NCBI RefSeq assembly: GCF_028554725.1
Contig: NC_071671.1
Span: 3,630,501 to 3,694,500, forward strand
DNA length: 64,000 bases
Reading direction: 5' to 3'
From: Zeugodacus cucurbitae
Lineage: Eukaryota > Arthropoda > Insecta > Diptera > Tephritidae
Of the stretch, positions 23,220-34,100 are shown in pieces. The position numbers were made by a program, and so were the translations under genes. Numbering within the stretch: the stretch's first letter is position 1; every line of letters starts with the position of its first letter. Below the pieces are notes generated by a model that was not told where the DNA came from, searched no databases, and worked only from the letters and a program-made list of their open reading frames with translations.

Positions 23220-25652
23220 ATTTCCGTTTGAGTCATTTCGCTGTTGTTACTTCTTCTACGGTCCAAATCTCAAATCATTCTTGCTAGAAGTATACAGTTA
23301 TCTAGAAATTATTTGCTCTTCTAAAGATTTTTATTCTCTCTAATTTTTTTTCTCCAATTACATGATATCCAAGGTTAAAGTCGCAATTATTTACTCATGA
23401 ATTAGATTTCATACTACCCTCTCTTTTCCAATTACGACTACTTGAAGAGCGAGAGAATTCAGCGGAAGAAGCATTCAGGGGAAACGGAAATGAACTAACT
23501 GACAGTGACTGTTGTTGACGGTTGTGGAACAGTTAAATTGAAATTAAAGAGAGAGTATTGAAGAGAAAATTGTACGCAAGATAAAATTGATCAGCCATAT
23601 GATACGAAAACGCTCTGATTGCTTTTGTCAATTTCTCAACATGTAAAGCTTTGGTTATTTTTACACTCGTATTAATATGAGTATCTATTTCGAACTTTCT
23701 AGAATCACCTTCAGCAGTTAGGCTTATGTAGATATCTGCATACATACATACAGTATATGCAGACTTATATGTATGTGCGAATATATGTATGCAAAATTTA
23801 CAATATATATCCACTTTTATCCAATTTTCATTAGTGTTTATACTCTTGAAGTCCAAGTAAAACAATATAAATAAGTATCCAATAGTTATATAAACACTAA
23901 TCCTTAAGAAAAATATATGCTCACATATATACTTGAAGCCATTCTCTACTTTATAGAATATTATCGACTCAAACGTTTCTTCTTATTTACGATTCACTAG
24001 TCATTTTCACATACTCTCAAAATAACTGTTTTTTTTACAAATATTTTAAATATTTTTTCACTATATTTTATTAACACTTTAACGCAGATTTTGAACCGCG
24101 ATGCTTGAATTAGATGCGCACACATCCACTGCAAATATGAACTGACCTCATCTCTTAATACATTTCCGTTATTGCTGGAAGTGTACCGCTATTCCATATT
24201 GTACTTGCTACTATGAAACCTTTTATTTCCCCTTCACTCAATTGCAAAAATAACAGTAGTGTTACTCCGGCTGAAAATCGAAACTTAGTACTCAATCATA
24301 AAAGAATTTATATTCGTCTCCTCGACATTACATTTCTGTGAAATTAGAGTTGTAGAATCGTTCAGAAGAAACTCACACACACAATAGAACTCTAATAGAC
24401 TAGTAATCAGATGAAATCTTGCCCCTTTCTCATCAATTGACGAATTCAGGAGAAATTAACGCTGATTACAGGATTTCATTTGAGACTATTACTCAAAATT
24501 GAATGACACTAATTTCCGCTTCCTTCCAGCTTTTGCTAATTGTACTCTCTCACGCTCTCACTTTTTGAGTTGCGTTAAACACGCTGCGCACGTTACAGTT
24601 CACTCACATACGAGTATGTAAGTATTTACATACACTCTTTGAGCTGAGCAATTAAGAGCGCTAGCGGAAATAAATTTTACTCTTCCTTCAAACTCCTCCA
24701 ATACTTTTTATTTTTGCAAAGACAATGCGCTGGACTTTGGAACTCAAATGAAAAACAAATAAAGAGACATAAGGAAGGGGTGTCATACGCAGGTGCATCA
24801 GCATTATTTACCGTTACCAATTCACTCTTGGAAGCTGACACGCATTAGAGTTTCGGTTTTTGCACAGGCGGACGGTTGTTAAACGGTCGGGAAATAAAAA
24901 TTAGTTAATTTCGGGAAAAATCGGTTAATAAATTATGAAAAATAGTATATTGCAAAGCGAAGTGATTGCCGAACAGCAACGTAAGTGTTAAAAAGTGAAA
25001 TAAGTGTGTTGAAATGAAAAAAAAAACTGTGTATTTAAAGGCAAAGTTAAAAAGTGTTAGCTCATATAGCAGATCAATTGTTTAGGATTAGCTTGGATGT
25101 GCTCGTTTCTGCTCGGATTATGTAGATTTGTACAAATAAGCATATAAATATGTGTTTTACATATTTGCTTACGGTTGTTTGTGCACACATATGTATGTAT
25201 GTATGTATTCTTCCTACTTCGCTTTGTGGAGAAATTCGAAATTCACTACTCCTCATTCGCTCTTTTAGTTTCCATGTGCTCTCTGCCAAGTGTTGCTTGT
25301 GCATACATGCATATGTATGTACGTTTGTCATCTTGTTGTGATGCGAGAATATTAAGAGAATTAATTTCGAAAAGAAGAGCATTGCGTAAACGGAAATGAA
25401 CAGGAAGCTTTTTGATCGGTATACAAGTGAGAGACTTCAAATTTTTTTTGAAAGTATGAGAAGATTTAAGCGTTAGAAATTTGAAGAGCTTATTGATAAA
25501 TCTTAATATGGAGTATTAACAGACTCAATATTTAACTAAACGCTCTGTTAAACGCTATGCGCACATAAATTTGCTCTTTGTGAGTATACAATAAAAACAA
25601 CAAAATGAAAGGGAAGCGGAAGAGTAGTAGATTGTATATGGGAAACGGAAAT
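23220..25652. promoter_or_regulatory. Homotypic CGGAAAT/ATTTCCG motif cluster
   Basis: The 7-base word CGGAAAT, or its complement, occurs at 23,220, 23,485, 24,162, 24,512, 24,665, 25,391 and 25,646, with near matches at 23,121 and 25,614. Elsewhere it is sparse, roughly eight sightings by eye in the other 61 kb. Some sites share longer context: ACGGAAATGAAC at 23,484 and 25,390, and TTTCCGCTTCCTTCCA near 23,122 and 24,513. The GGAA core would fit an ETS-type factor, but the factor is unknown. This could be an enhancer or promoter cluster, or a degraded tandem repeat. Confidence 0.35.
24935..24980 (+). CDS. Possible short first coding exon (speculative)
   Basis: An ATG at 24,935 opens MKNSILQSEVIAEQQ and runs in frame to a strong splice donor, CAAC|GTAAGTG, at 24,980/24,981. 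In-frame TAA TAA lies just upstream. About 90 bases before it the sequence is less AT-rich than its surroundings (CACAGGCGGACGG), as in a 5' leader. The exon would end in phase 1. I could not find a second exon that joins it; the nearest open stretch with a donor (25,873-25,988) has a different phase at its obvious acceptor. It may be chance. Confidence 0.2.
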
Positions 25653-26151
25653 TAAACAGAAAATTGAGGGCAGTATTTAAATGAGAGTAGGAATGAAGAG
25701 TGATGAGCATAAAGTGTTGAGAGTATTTCACAATCTAATAAACTGTATTTTACTAGTGCATAGTTTCTAACAAGAGAGGATATAATATTTTTTCTGTGTC
25801 ATTATAAAAATATTTTTTTTTTTTAAATATGATGTTTAATGTCATAATAGTGTTTCTAAATGTGTAAATATTATGTGCGAAATATTAAGTAAAAAATTTA
25901 ATTATCCGTCGTTCGAAATAAAAAAAAATCGGCGCAATTACGTAAAATCCCATAAAAATGACAAGTGGAGGATTGTGGATAATACTGGTGAGTTTCACAA
26001 TTATTTTTTACAATATAGGTTCATATATAAATATTTAGAAAAAACAATATTTACTCAAATTCGTACATCGAAATTTTTTATGCTGCAAATATATAATATT
26101 TTTTATCGTAGAGAAATAAATAGTTAAGCGCATTTAACAATAAAGAAAATA

Positions 26152-27225
26152 TTGGTTGGCAAATATCTCCCTTCCGCCTTTTTGTCTTTTGAATTTCGTG
26201 GCTATGTATAAAGCGCTACATAGCTCGTATCTAGCTATACTATACAACATTGAAAGGTCTTGACTTAACCTACAAAACGATGCTAGGTGTTTTGATGGAT
26301 GGTACTCTATAACTTCGAACTGCGGAGGAATGGTTTCGACGATTTAGAGCGGGTGAAAACTACACCATGGATAAGCCAGCCGGCGGAAGACCTGTGACGT
26401 TGAATACCGACGAATTCATGGAAAACATCTAGTTAGACCGTCATGTGGCATCTTGTGACATCGCCCAGAAGATGGGAGTTAGTCACCAAACCATTTTAAA
26501 CCATCTGCAGAAGCCTGGATATACAGAAAAGCTTGATGTTTGGGTGTCGCATGATTTGACGAACCTAAAAAACCTTCTGGACCGAATCAACGCCTGCGAT
26601 ATGCTGCTGAAACGGAACGAACTCGACCCATTTTTGAAGTGAATGGTGACTGGCGACACGAAAAATGGATCACATACGGCAATATCAAGCGAAAACGGTC
26701 TTGGTCGAAGGCCGGTGAATAGTCCCAAACAGTGGCCAAGTAGGAATTGATGGCCAGGAAGGTTTTTCTGTGTGTTTGGTGGGATTGGAAGGGAATCATG
26801 AGCTGTTCCATATGGCCAGACCCTTAATTTTAACATCTAATGCGAATAACTGTAATGTTCCACCAGGACAACACCAGACCAGAGAAGACTCGTTAGAAGC
26901 TACTGGAGCTCGGATGGAGGTTTTACAGCATCCACCATATAGCTCGGACATAGCGCCAAGTGTTTACCAGCTGTTCCTGTCCATGGCGAACGCCCTTGGT
27001 GGTGTAAAGTTGAACTCAAAAGAGGCTTGTGAAAAGTGGCTGTCCGAGTGCTTCGCAAATAATGAGGGGGTTTCTAAGAGGAGGTATTATGAAGTTGCCG
27101 TCTAGATGGAAACAGATTATCGAACGAAACGGCGCTTATTTGAACTAAATCCGATCTCTGTAACACTTTTTATAAAGCATTGAATAAAGAGCAAAAATGC
27201 GGAATAGATATATTTGCCAACCTAA
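26152..27225 (+). mobile_element. Mariner copy 2, nearly full span, dead
   Basis: It starts TTGGTTGGCAAATATCTCCC and ends with the complement of TTAGGTTGGCAAATATAT. TA target duplications lie at 26,150-26,151 and 27,226-27,227. The plus strand encodes CDIAQKMGVSHQTILNHLQK (helix-turn-helix), DRINACDMLLKRNELDPFLK and VTGD, and after frameshifts HPPYSSDIAPSVYQLF and GVKLNSKEACEKWLSE. The third catalytic Asp (PSDY) is replaced by Val (PSVY), and there are several stops and frameshifts. It is the same family as copy 1, in the opposite orientation, 3.7 kb away. Confidence 0.9.
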
Positions 27226-27229
27226 TATC

Positions 27230-30125
27230 AAGTTCAGAAAAAGTTTAGTATATTTAATTCTTGTAGTTTTACTGCATTTTGTCTGTAAAAATTACTTTTG
27301 AAACCAATTTTGTTCGTAACTTATGCATTGTATACTCCCCCAACTCTTATTCCCGTCTCATCAATTCCATTTCGTAATCAGTAACATATGTATGTATCGC
27401 TCGCTTATTATTCATCAAATGAAATTGCTTTAAGCGGCTACCGGACATTACATTTGCCATGCAAAATTAATTGCCACATAATGGCGGTAGTGATGCATGT
27501 TGAAAGCACAATAACAACAAATGTCAAAAACGATAACAAATTTAAACTGAAATGAATACGATAACGGTAGCTTGTTTGTTTACCGTTGGAAAATATGCAA
27601 AATGATATAAAATATGTAGGCAGCAACAAATTATCGCCAGCAATTAAAGGCAATAAACATAATTTAATTTTTTACATACTTATATAAAATATATTTGCAA
27701 TTAACAGCCGCGGGGCGAAAAATGAAAAATGCAAATAGCGAGGGTGAATGGTGCATATGTATTTGTGTGTTTGTATGTATATTTATATTTATTTATATTT
27801 TCATTATGTACAGCGCAAACAATTAAACACTACAACAAGTTAATACAAAATTGCGTATGCAACAATAATAAAAACAATTGCAAGCATTTAATAGCGGTAT
27901 GCTGCATACATATACGTTGCCCTCGAGCCTCGCTTGGTTGTTGCAGTAGCAGCTTCTACGTGTTTGCGGTATTTTTGTGCGCGATAACGGCAACTAACAC
28001 AAATATACGTACATACATATGTAGATATCATAAATTAAAAATCTCACATTATAAAGTGATAATGAAAACAACAAAATTGCAACAAATGCGTTAATTTTGT
28101 GGCACATATATGTGTTTAAGCTTATTACAGTCTGTATATATTATTTATATACATTTTTATATGTTTGTTTAAGCATATAAGAGATTTATATATACTTTAC
28201 GACGAATTTTGAAACTGGTCCGAAAAGTACTAGTTTGTAACTAGTCTTGTTAATTTTCGAAATACACTGAAAAGCGTAAAATTTATATAATTTATTTATT
28301 TATTTGTAAAATTAGTTAAGAAAAGAGGATAAGCAAAATCGGTGACTAATATTTTTCTATATAAATATGGAATGTACCGAACTAAGTCCAAATTGTACCA
28401 GTCAAACTATGTAGTTTGCACTGCAGGTTATATAAATGCTTATATAGCATTTGTTTGGGCGTTCACGTTTGACCATAGCGCAATTTCATTGCTAACCACA
28501 AATGGCGGCGTGGCGGCAATTACCGTTGGCTGCCATTGAAAATGAATGAATGATGCGGTTTGGTCGTTTGAAATGTGTTTTCAACTTAATGTGTGCTTTA
28601 TCAGAGGCAAATGCACGGAATTTATTTACAGTATTTTTGTTTTATTTGAATTGTGTTGATACCGTTAAGTAGGGTGTATCATTAAAAGTCAGCTCATGAA
28701 AAACAATAATGGATTGCATTTTTCATTCGGTGGTGAAATAAATCGCTTTATTTTGTATTGGATTTCAGTAAATCTTATCAAGAAGAGTATATGTTGTTGT
28801 GGGGAGTATTGAATGCCAACAATAAAATATCTCATTGGTCTGTCGAGATGATTCGAGCACCTTAAAGAGGGTAGTAAGTGGTTTAAAATATATAGCAAAT
28901 GGTCTAAAAGTGTCTAAAATATATACGAGGTATTCTATATTGTTTTATACTCACATCCATACTATATAATCCATATAATAGACTTCCCTTAGCAATAACT
29001 ATGCCACAATTGTTGCACGCATTGCCAAAAAGTTGCAATTAAATATATTTTTAGGCGCCAAACAAAACAACAAAAGCCTAAAAAGTTCACTCATTTAGTT
29101 ATATGTAGGCAAGTTCAATGCAGTCGCCAACAATATTTCGTATGGCCCTACAATTGTGTTAGCAGTAACTGTTGCAGCATTGTTATGCGCCCATATTAGT
29201 TGTTGGCTGCCACAATTGCAATATTAAGTTGCATTTATGTGTGTGTTGTCCGTAAATATTTTTTTGTTTTGTTTTTTTTTTTGCAATTCATTGCGTTTGT
29301 TTCCATTTGCGGCCACAAAAACACATTAAAAACAAAATAAATTCGTGTTTTCAATTTCACGCTTGAAAAAGTTTACTAATTAGATTTGCATATGATTTAC
29401 AAAAGTATAGAAATTATTCGCTTGCAAAATGCATTTGTTGTTATAATAAAAAAAAAGTTATTGCAATAAAATATTTTGCTTAAAGTTGGTCGCAAATGTG
29501 TATTTGGTTCATTATTATACTTTAAAATTCAGGCCATTGGAGTAAAATGGAAATAAATCTTTAGTATCTTATTCGATTAACAAAAAAATGTTTGAAGATT
29601 TTCACGAGGACGTTGATTTTTCGTTCAATCGTAGATTTATTGTATATTGTAACCTTAAGATTCCCACCATAAAATAGCCAGCCTTAAATGGCCCTTCTAG
29701 ATAAGAAATAAACCCGACTTGTTGATCCAACAATCCCAGGCATCTGCCTTACAACAAGTTTGGAAGTAGCGAATCCATAATATTAGTATGTTCAAAGAGG
29801 GCATTACTCGATATGTGATCGTTAGAATATGTAGTATTCGTCATCTCTCTCTCTCTCTCTTAACCTTTCACCTTAACCTTCATTATGAACATATCCTAAC
29901 ATTTATTTTAGTGGTTCCATGAATCATTTAATGGTATGGTTTGAGGAAGCGAAGAAAAAAAATAGAGTTTGAAGAATAGTTTAGGTTAGGTTCTATGGCT
30001 GTTCCAAGGGGTATGGTGCTTTGTGAATCTGACATCACACTCCTTGATTAGATATTAAGACTCGACAAAGCGCCCTAAAGCTACTGTAAATCTTCAGCGA
30101 TTTTCCACTTCCATATCCGTTAGTT
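27230..30125. other. No gene seen; AT-rich DNA
   Basis: AT-rich with ATATGTAT-type words. A CT run lies at 29,844-29,861, and a GGTTAGGTT word near 29,984. No exon or RNA gene is supported. Confidence 0.55.
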
Positions 30126-30129
30126 GGCG

Positions 30130-30674
30130 CGGTTTCTTTTGATTTTTTTACATGGTGGGCCCCAAACCCAACGTAATACAATGTTTTGTACAACGTTAAT
30201 ATAGCGAGCCGCTTGCTCCAAGACAGACGCCCGCTTGCAGCCGCACCTACTGGTGGACAGACGCTGCGAACCTTGGCGAACCCTTAAACTGAATAAGTCG
30301 GAGTGGCCCCACTAAGGCTCGTTTTCTCTTAGGAACACGTGACCCTGAGTTCCACTCGTATACCGCATCCCGCTCAGGGTTGCTTACGTTGCCCAGGGGG
30401 CTTGACGTGGACGCAGGAGTAGGAATTGAGCATAATATGAAAACTGCAACTGGATACTCAGAGAAGCTTAACACTCCAGCACGAAAAATGTGCCACACGG
30501 TACCCACTGACGGCCGACGAAGAAAAGTACGACCGAAACTCAGGTGGAAGAATCAAGTGTATGTGGACCTGACGAAGCTTGAAACCCCCAACTGGCGCCG
30601 TCGTGCGCAATGCAGAGACGACTGGCGAAGGCTTAAACCGACACCCGGTTCTAGTGTCAATTGATGATGATGAG
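30130..30674 (+). mobile_element. LINE fragment: 5'-type segment plus C-terminal tail
   Basis: At 30,150 ACATGGTGGGCCCCAAACCC resembles the LINE 5' segment seen at 10.7 and 50.0 kb. At 30,520-30,630 the plus strand reads RPKLRWKNQVYVDLTKLETP followed by NWRRRAQCRDDWRRL, a LINE C-terminal tail of the same family as the 361-455 fragment. It ends at TGATGATGATGAG (30,662-30,674), a short 3' tail. The reverse transcriptase region is missing, so this is an internally deleted or composite copy. Confidence 0.65.
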
Positions 30675-30929
30675 TTGGCGCGGTTGAGCTGATTTCACTT
30701 AGTCTTCCTCCAGGCAACTTCTGCAGCTGGCATCAGCTAAGATTTTAAACCTAACAGCGTGAATTCAGCGCTTATCCAGCTCAGTTGAGGCCAACTATCT
30801 AGTAGTAAGCCACGGTAGTCCAAGTGTTTGTGAATAAGTCTCTAAGAAATATTTTAAAGATTTCTTGGCAATCCCAACACACAAAATGTTCGCCGAGATG
30901 CTCAGGGAATCCAATAGCCGAGGAAATGA

Positions 30930-31190
30930 GGTTGGCTGGCGCATAATTTACGGAAGGAACTGGATGAGAACTGCAGACAATCGCTGGAGTTGAAAACACA
31001 AGGCAGCGGAAAGCGCGGGAGGCCTAAGCTCACTTGGAAATACACGCTTGAAATGAAGGAACTTGAGTCAATTGGAAGAACATACAGCAAACTGAAAGAC
31101 CTATCAAAAAATCGAGAATTATGAAGACACTTTGTTGCGGCTCTATGCCCCTCAATGAGCCAGAGGAACTAAAAAGAAGATAGAACCTAT
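30930..31190 (+). mobile_element. Second LINE 3'-end fragment
   Basis: The plus strand at about 31,008-31,125 reads RGRPKLTWKYTLEMKELESI followed by GRTYSKLKDLSKNREL, then a stop and RHFVAALCP. This follows the pattern RGRPxxTWRRTxExELxxxGxTWxxLxxLAxDRxxWRxFVxALC, the C-terminus of a third, distinct LINE family. It is a truncated relic, and the joining region to 30,674 is unassigned. Confidence 0.6.
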
Positions 31191-31199
31191 TGGGAATCG

Positions 31200-34100
31200 T
31201 AGAATGAGGAACCATTTCTTCGAAATATATAATTTAGAAGTCAAGACTTTTGAACATACTTGAATTCACGAAATCATTATTTGTGAAAAGAATTTCGACT
31301 GTGATATTTACAAGAACAAAAAACAAGAAGTAAGCATAATCTTTATTGTAACAAATCATTGCTTATCAACATTTTAATAAGCTTTATGATCATTGAAGCA
31401 CCATTATCAGCAACAATTGATCTGTTACCGAAATGCATATTCAAACTATAGTAATGGAAGCTCCCTGCCACAAGGAATTTAATCCCTTCACGAATATCTG
31501 AAGAGCAGTGTAAGCCACACTCAAAAGCTGGTCGCTAACTCGCGCGCCTATCGATAATGTCAACGATTCATTAGCGTTGCGGGTAATTTAGATTTTCCCA
31601 TCATAATTTGCATGCGATTTTGGCCAAAGGGAAAAGTCATGCCAACTATTGTAGCAAAAATCAGCAAAAAACCCAATAACAAATGCAAAACAGCATTGTT
31701 ATTGTAAAGCAAACTGAATTGCTTAGTTTTGGCAAATTCACGGCTGTTGCTTGGCCAGGCAGTCGACTTGCAATCGGCGATCGCTATCGCCAACCAGGCA
31801 GGCAGGCAGCAAGCAGCGCATTTCATCGCCGCAGCGATCACTGGCCGGACTCTGGAGCAGTACGCCGCGTCGATTTGCATAGCCAGGAAGCAAACGAGGC
31901 GCATTCGCTACGGTTGAAATTGAAGAGCGACGAATGGTTGATTTTTTCCTTACCTTTTTTGTGAATTTATTTCAAGCGCGCTTGATTTTTTTTTTGCTTT
32001 GAGCCACATTTGAATACAAAAGCTGCTGACTGTTTGTTGGTGTTTTTTGCTTTGGAAAATTTTATTGTGATTTTTATTTGAGTGCAACCACAAGAGATTC
32101 ATTTACGATCAGCGCGATCGATCTTTCAATCAACAGCGACATCAGTTGTGGCAGTGTAGAAAGCGTGCAGCAATTGATTGCAAGTTGCAAGCGCAGTTGC
32201 TTTGTTAAAGCAGCAGTCATTGAGCTGTGGTGTCTTCCACTGAAACTTTGTTTCAGAGTTGATTTGCAGCAGTTTGCTGCCACTTTTTATTGCTGCTCCA
32301 AAGCTCAGTTTTGTTTTTGTTTTCTTTGTTGTCGCACAGGAGGGCGCATATTTGCAGGCCAGTTTCGCTTGCTGCTTTTCATTTGCCTGTCGCTGGCTTC
32401 ATTTGCCTACCAATACGGCTAGTCCATGGGGACGTTCCGGCTGCAAAATGAGTCTGTGACTCTGGTAATGGAAAAAATAACGTTGAAACTGAATTTTAAA
32501 TGTTTTGCTTGCATCAAAATTCAATCAAAATTAAACAAGCAATGCGACCAGCAAAAATCCAAAAAAAAAATCACAAAAAAAGGCAAAAACGAACTGGAAT
32601 CTTCATTGAGTCGCAGCGCCTTTTAAATATTTTTTGTATGTATTGCAAAGCTGCCAATCGCCATTGTAATGTAAGTATTGAAATATACAGCAAAGAATAA
32701 AATAAAAAAATAATCGCGATCGCTGCATTTTAATAAATTCCTGAGCGCATAAGCAATTCCACCGTCGCAAACGAGATCCATTCGCTGCTGCCACAATGCA
32801 CACTAAATCAAGATGATGATTTGTCGACTTCAATTTGGTATTTTTACATGCCTCTCTGCCACAGTTTGTGCCACAAACCAAACAGTATAACAGTCGCTTT
32901 GTCCATTTAACTGCCACTAGCCGCGCTCTTCCGCACTCTTCTGCGCTCGTCTCCAATGCTACTACTCGAAATACATAGTTGCGCCGCGCGAGTGCGATCA
33001 GCATGTCCGCTAAATTGATTACGTTTGGCAAATTAACGTGGCATTTACCAGTGTCTTTAATGACGATTATCTACTTTAATAGGAAATATTTTAATACTAA
33101 ATACTGCTAACTGGTGACCCGAACGTACATATATATTGTGGCACGATTTTTGTTTAAAAAAATATGATTATGCAACTCATTTGTATTTAATAATAAATAA
33201 TAATGCTTTAATTAATTTTGGTTAGCTAATAGACACTCTAAAAAAGAATCGCAACATTATTGAAGAGCCATTGGCATATTTAATATTTCACTGTGAGCTC
33301 GACCATATCGGAATTTCTTACAATAACACTTTTTTGGGATACTTTTGAGTGACGCTCTTAAATAGTTCCATAAAAAGTCTTTTTACTGGGTGAAGCTCAG
33401 TTTACTACTTCCAATTTAGCCTAGTTGTACTGGTTCCATCCGATCTGTCAAAAAAGATATCGGAGTAATACTTTGAATAAATACTGGATTTATAGTGTGA
33501 CAACGCTAGTCTGAAAATATCCGAAATCGGACTATAACTTTTCAAGACACTAGATATTGAACATAAGAAACTCAGTGCTTGTGGCTAATTTTTTTACCGA
33601 AAATATCGGTGAATCTCTCAGATATTCTAAAAAAGTTCCAAGGATATGTGTTTCTTACAATGTGCGTTTCTGTGTCAAAAATGGGCAAAATCTGGACAAT
33701 ACTACTTCTAGCCTCCATATACCGCATATACAGATTTTTGAACTTCCGTATATAGCGGTTAATATGTGAGATATCTTAACAAAAGTAAGTGAACATATAC
33801 TCTTGGATATAGTGTAGCTTGGTAATAAAAATAGTTGAAATCGGTCCAGAAATTATATCTTTAGTCCGAATCTATGGCTCGAATAGTGTGCTAGCTTAGG
33901 CTCAACCCAAGACGTCTTTTCTTGTCTGGTACGACAACCTGCCATAGTTTCATAGGGAACAACCCACACCACACAAGATGAGACATTAACGGTTGGTCTA
34001 ACCCACAGCAAAATATAATATATATTTATGTCTTAATAATCAAAGTCGTTTTTGACTAATCCCGTGTGAATTGAGCCTAAGAAAACATTACTCTTTAATC

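Larger units (their letters stand above)
22490..26150. other. Very AT-rich spacer between two inverted mariners
   Basis: No definite gene is seen. The segment contains a dense set of CGGAAAT/ATTTCCG motifs and one possible short first exon, both listed separately. Repeated GAGAG and CTCTC words are also common here. Confidence 0.5.

Noticed and set aside
22490..26150. Composite transposon formed by the two mariners
   Set aside because: Each copy has its own TA duplication, and neither encodes active transposase. There is no shared outer duplication.
31551..31558. TATCGATA as proof of a promoter
   Set aside because: A single 8-base match is expected by chance in a window of this size and composition, and no exon follows it.
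32603..33031. 142-codon minus-strand frame as a gene
   Set aside because: Composition shifts along its length, it has no recognisable motif, and it ends in AT-rich DNA. Probably chance in a GC-richer island.
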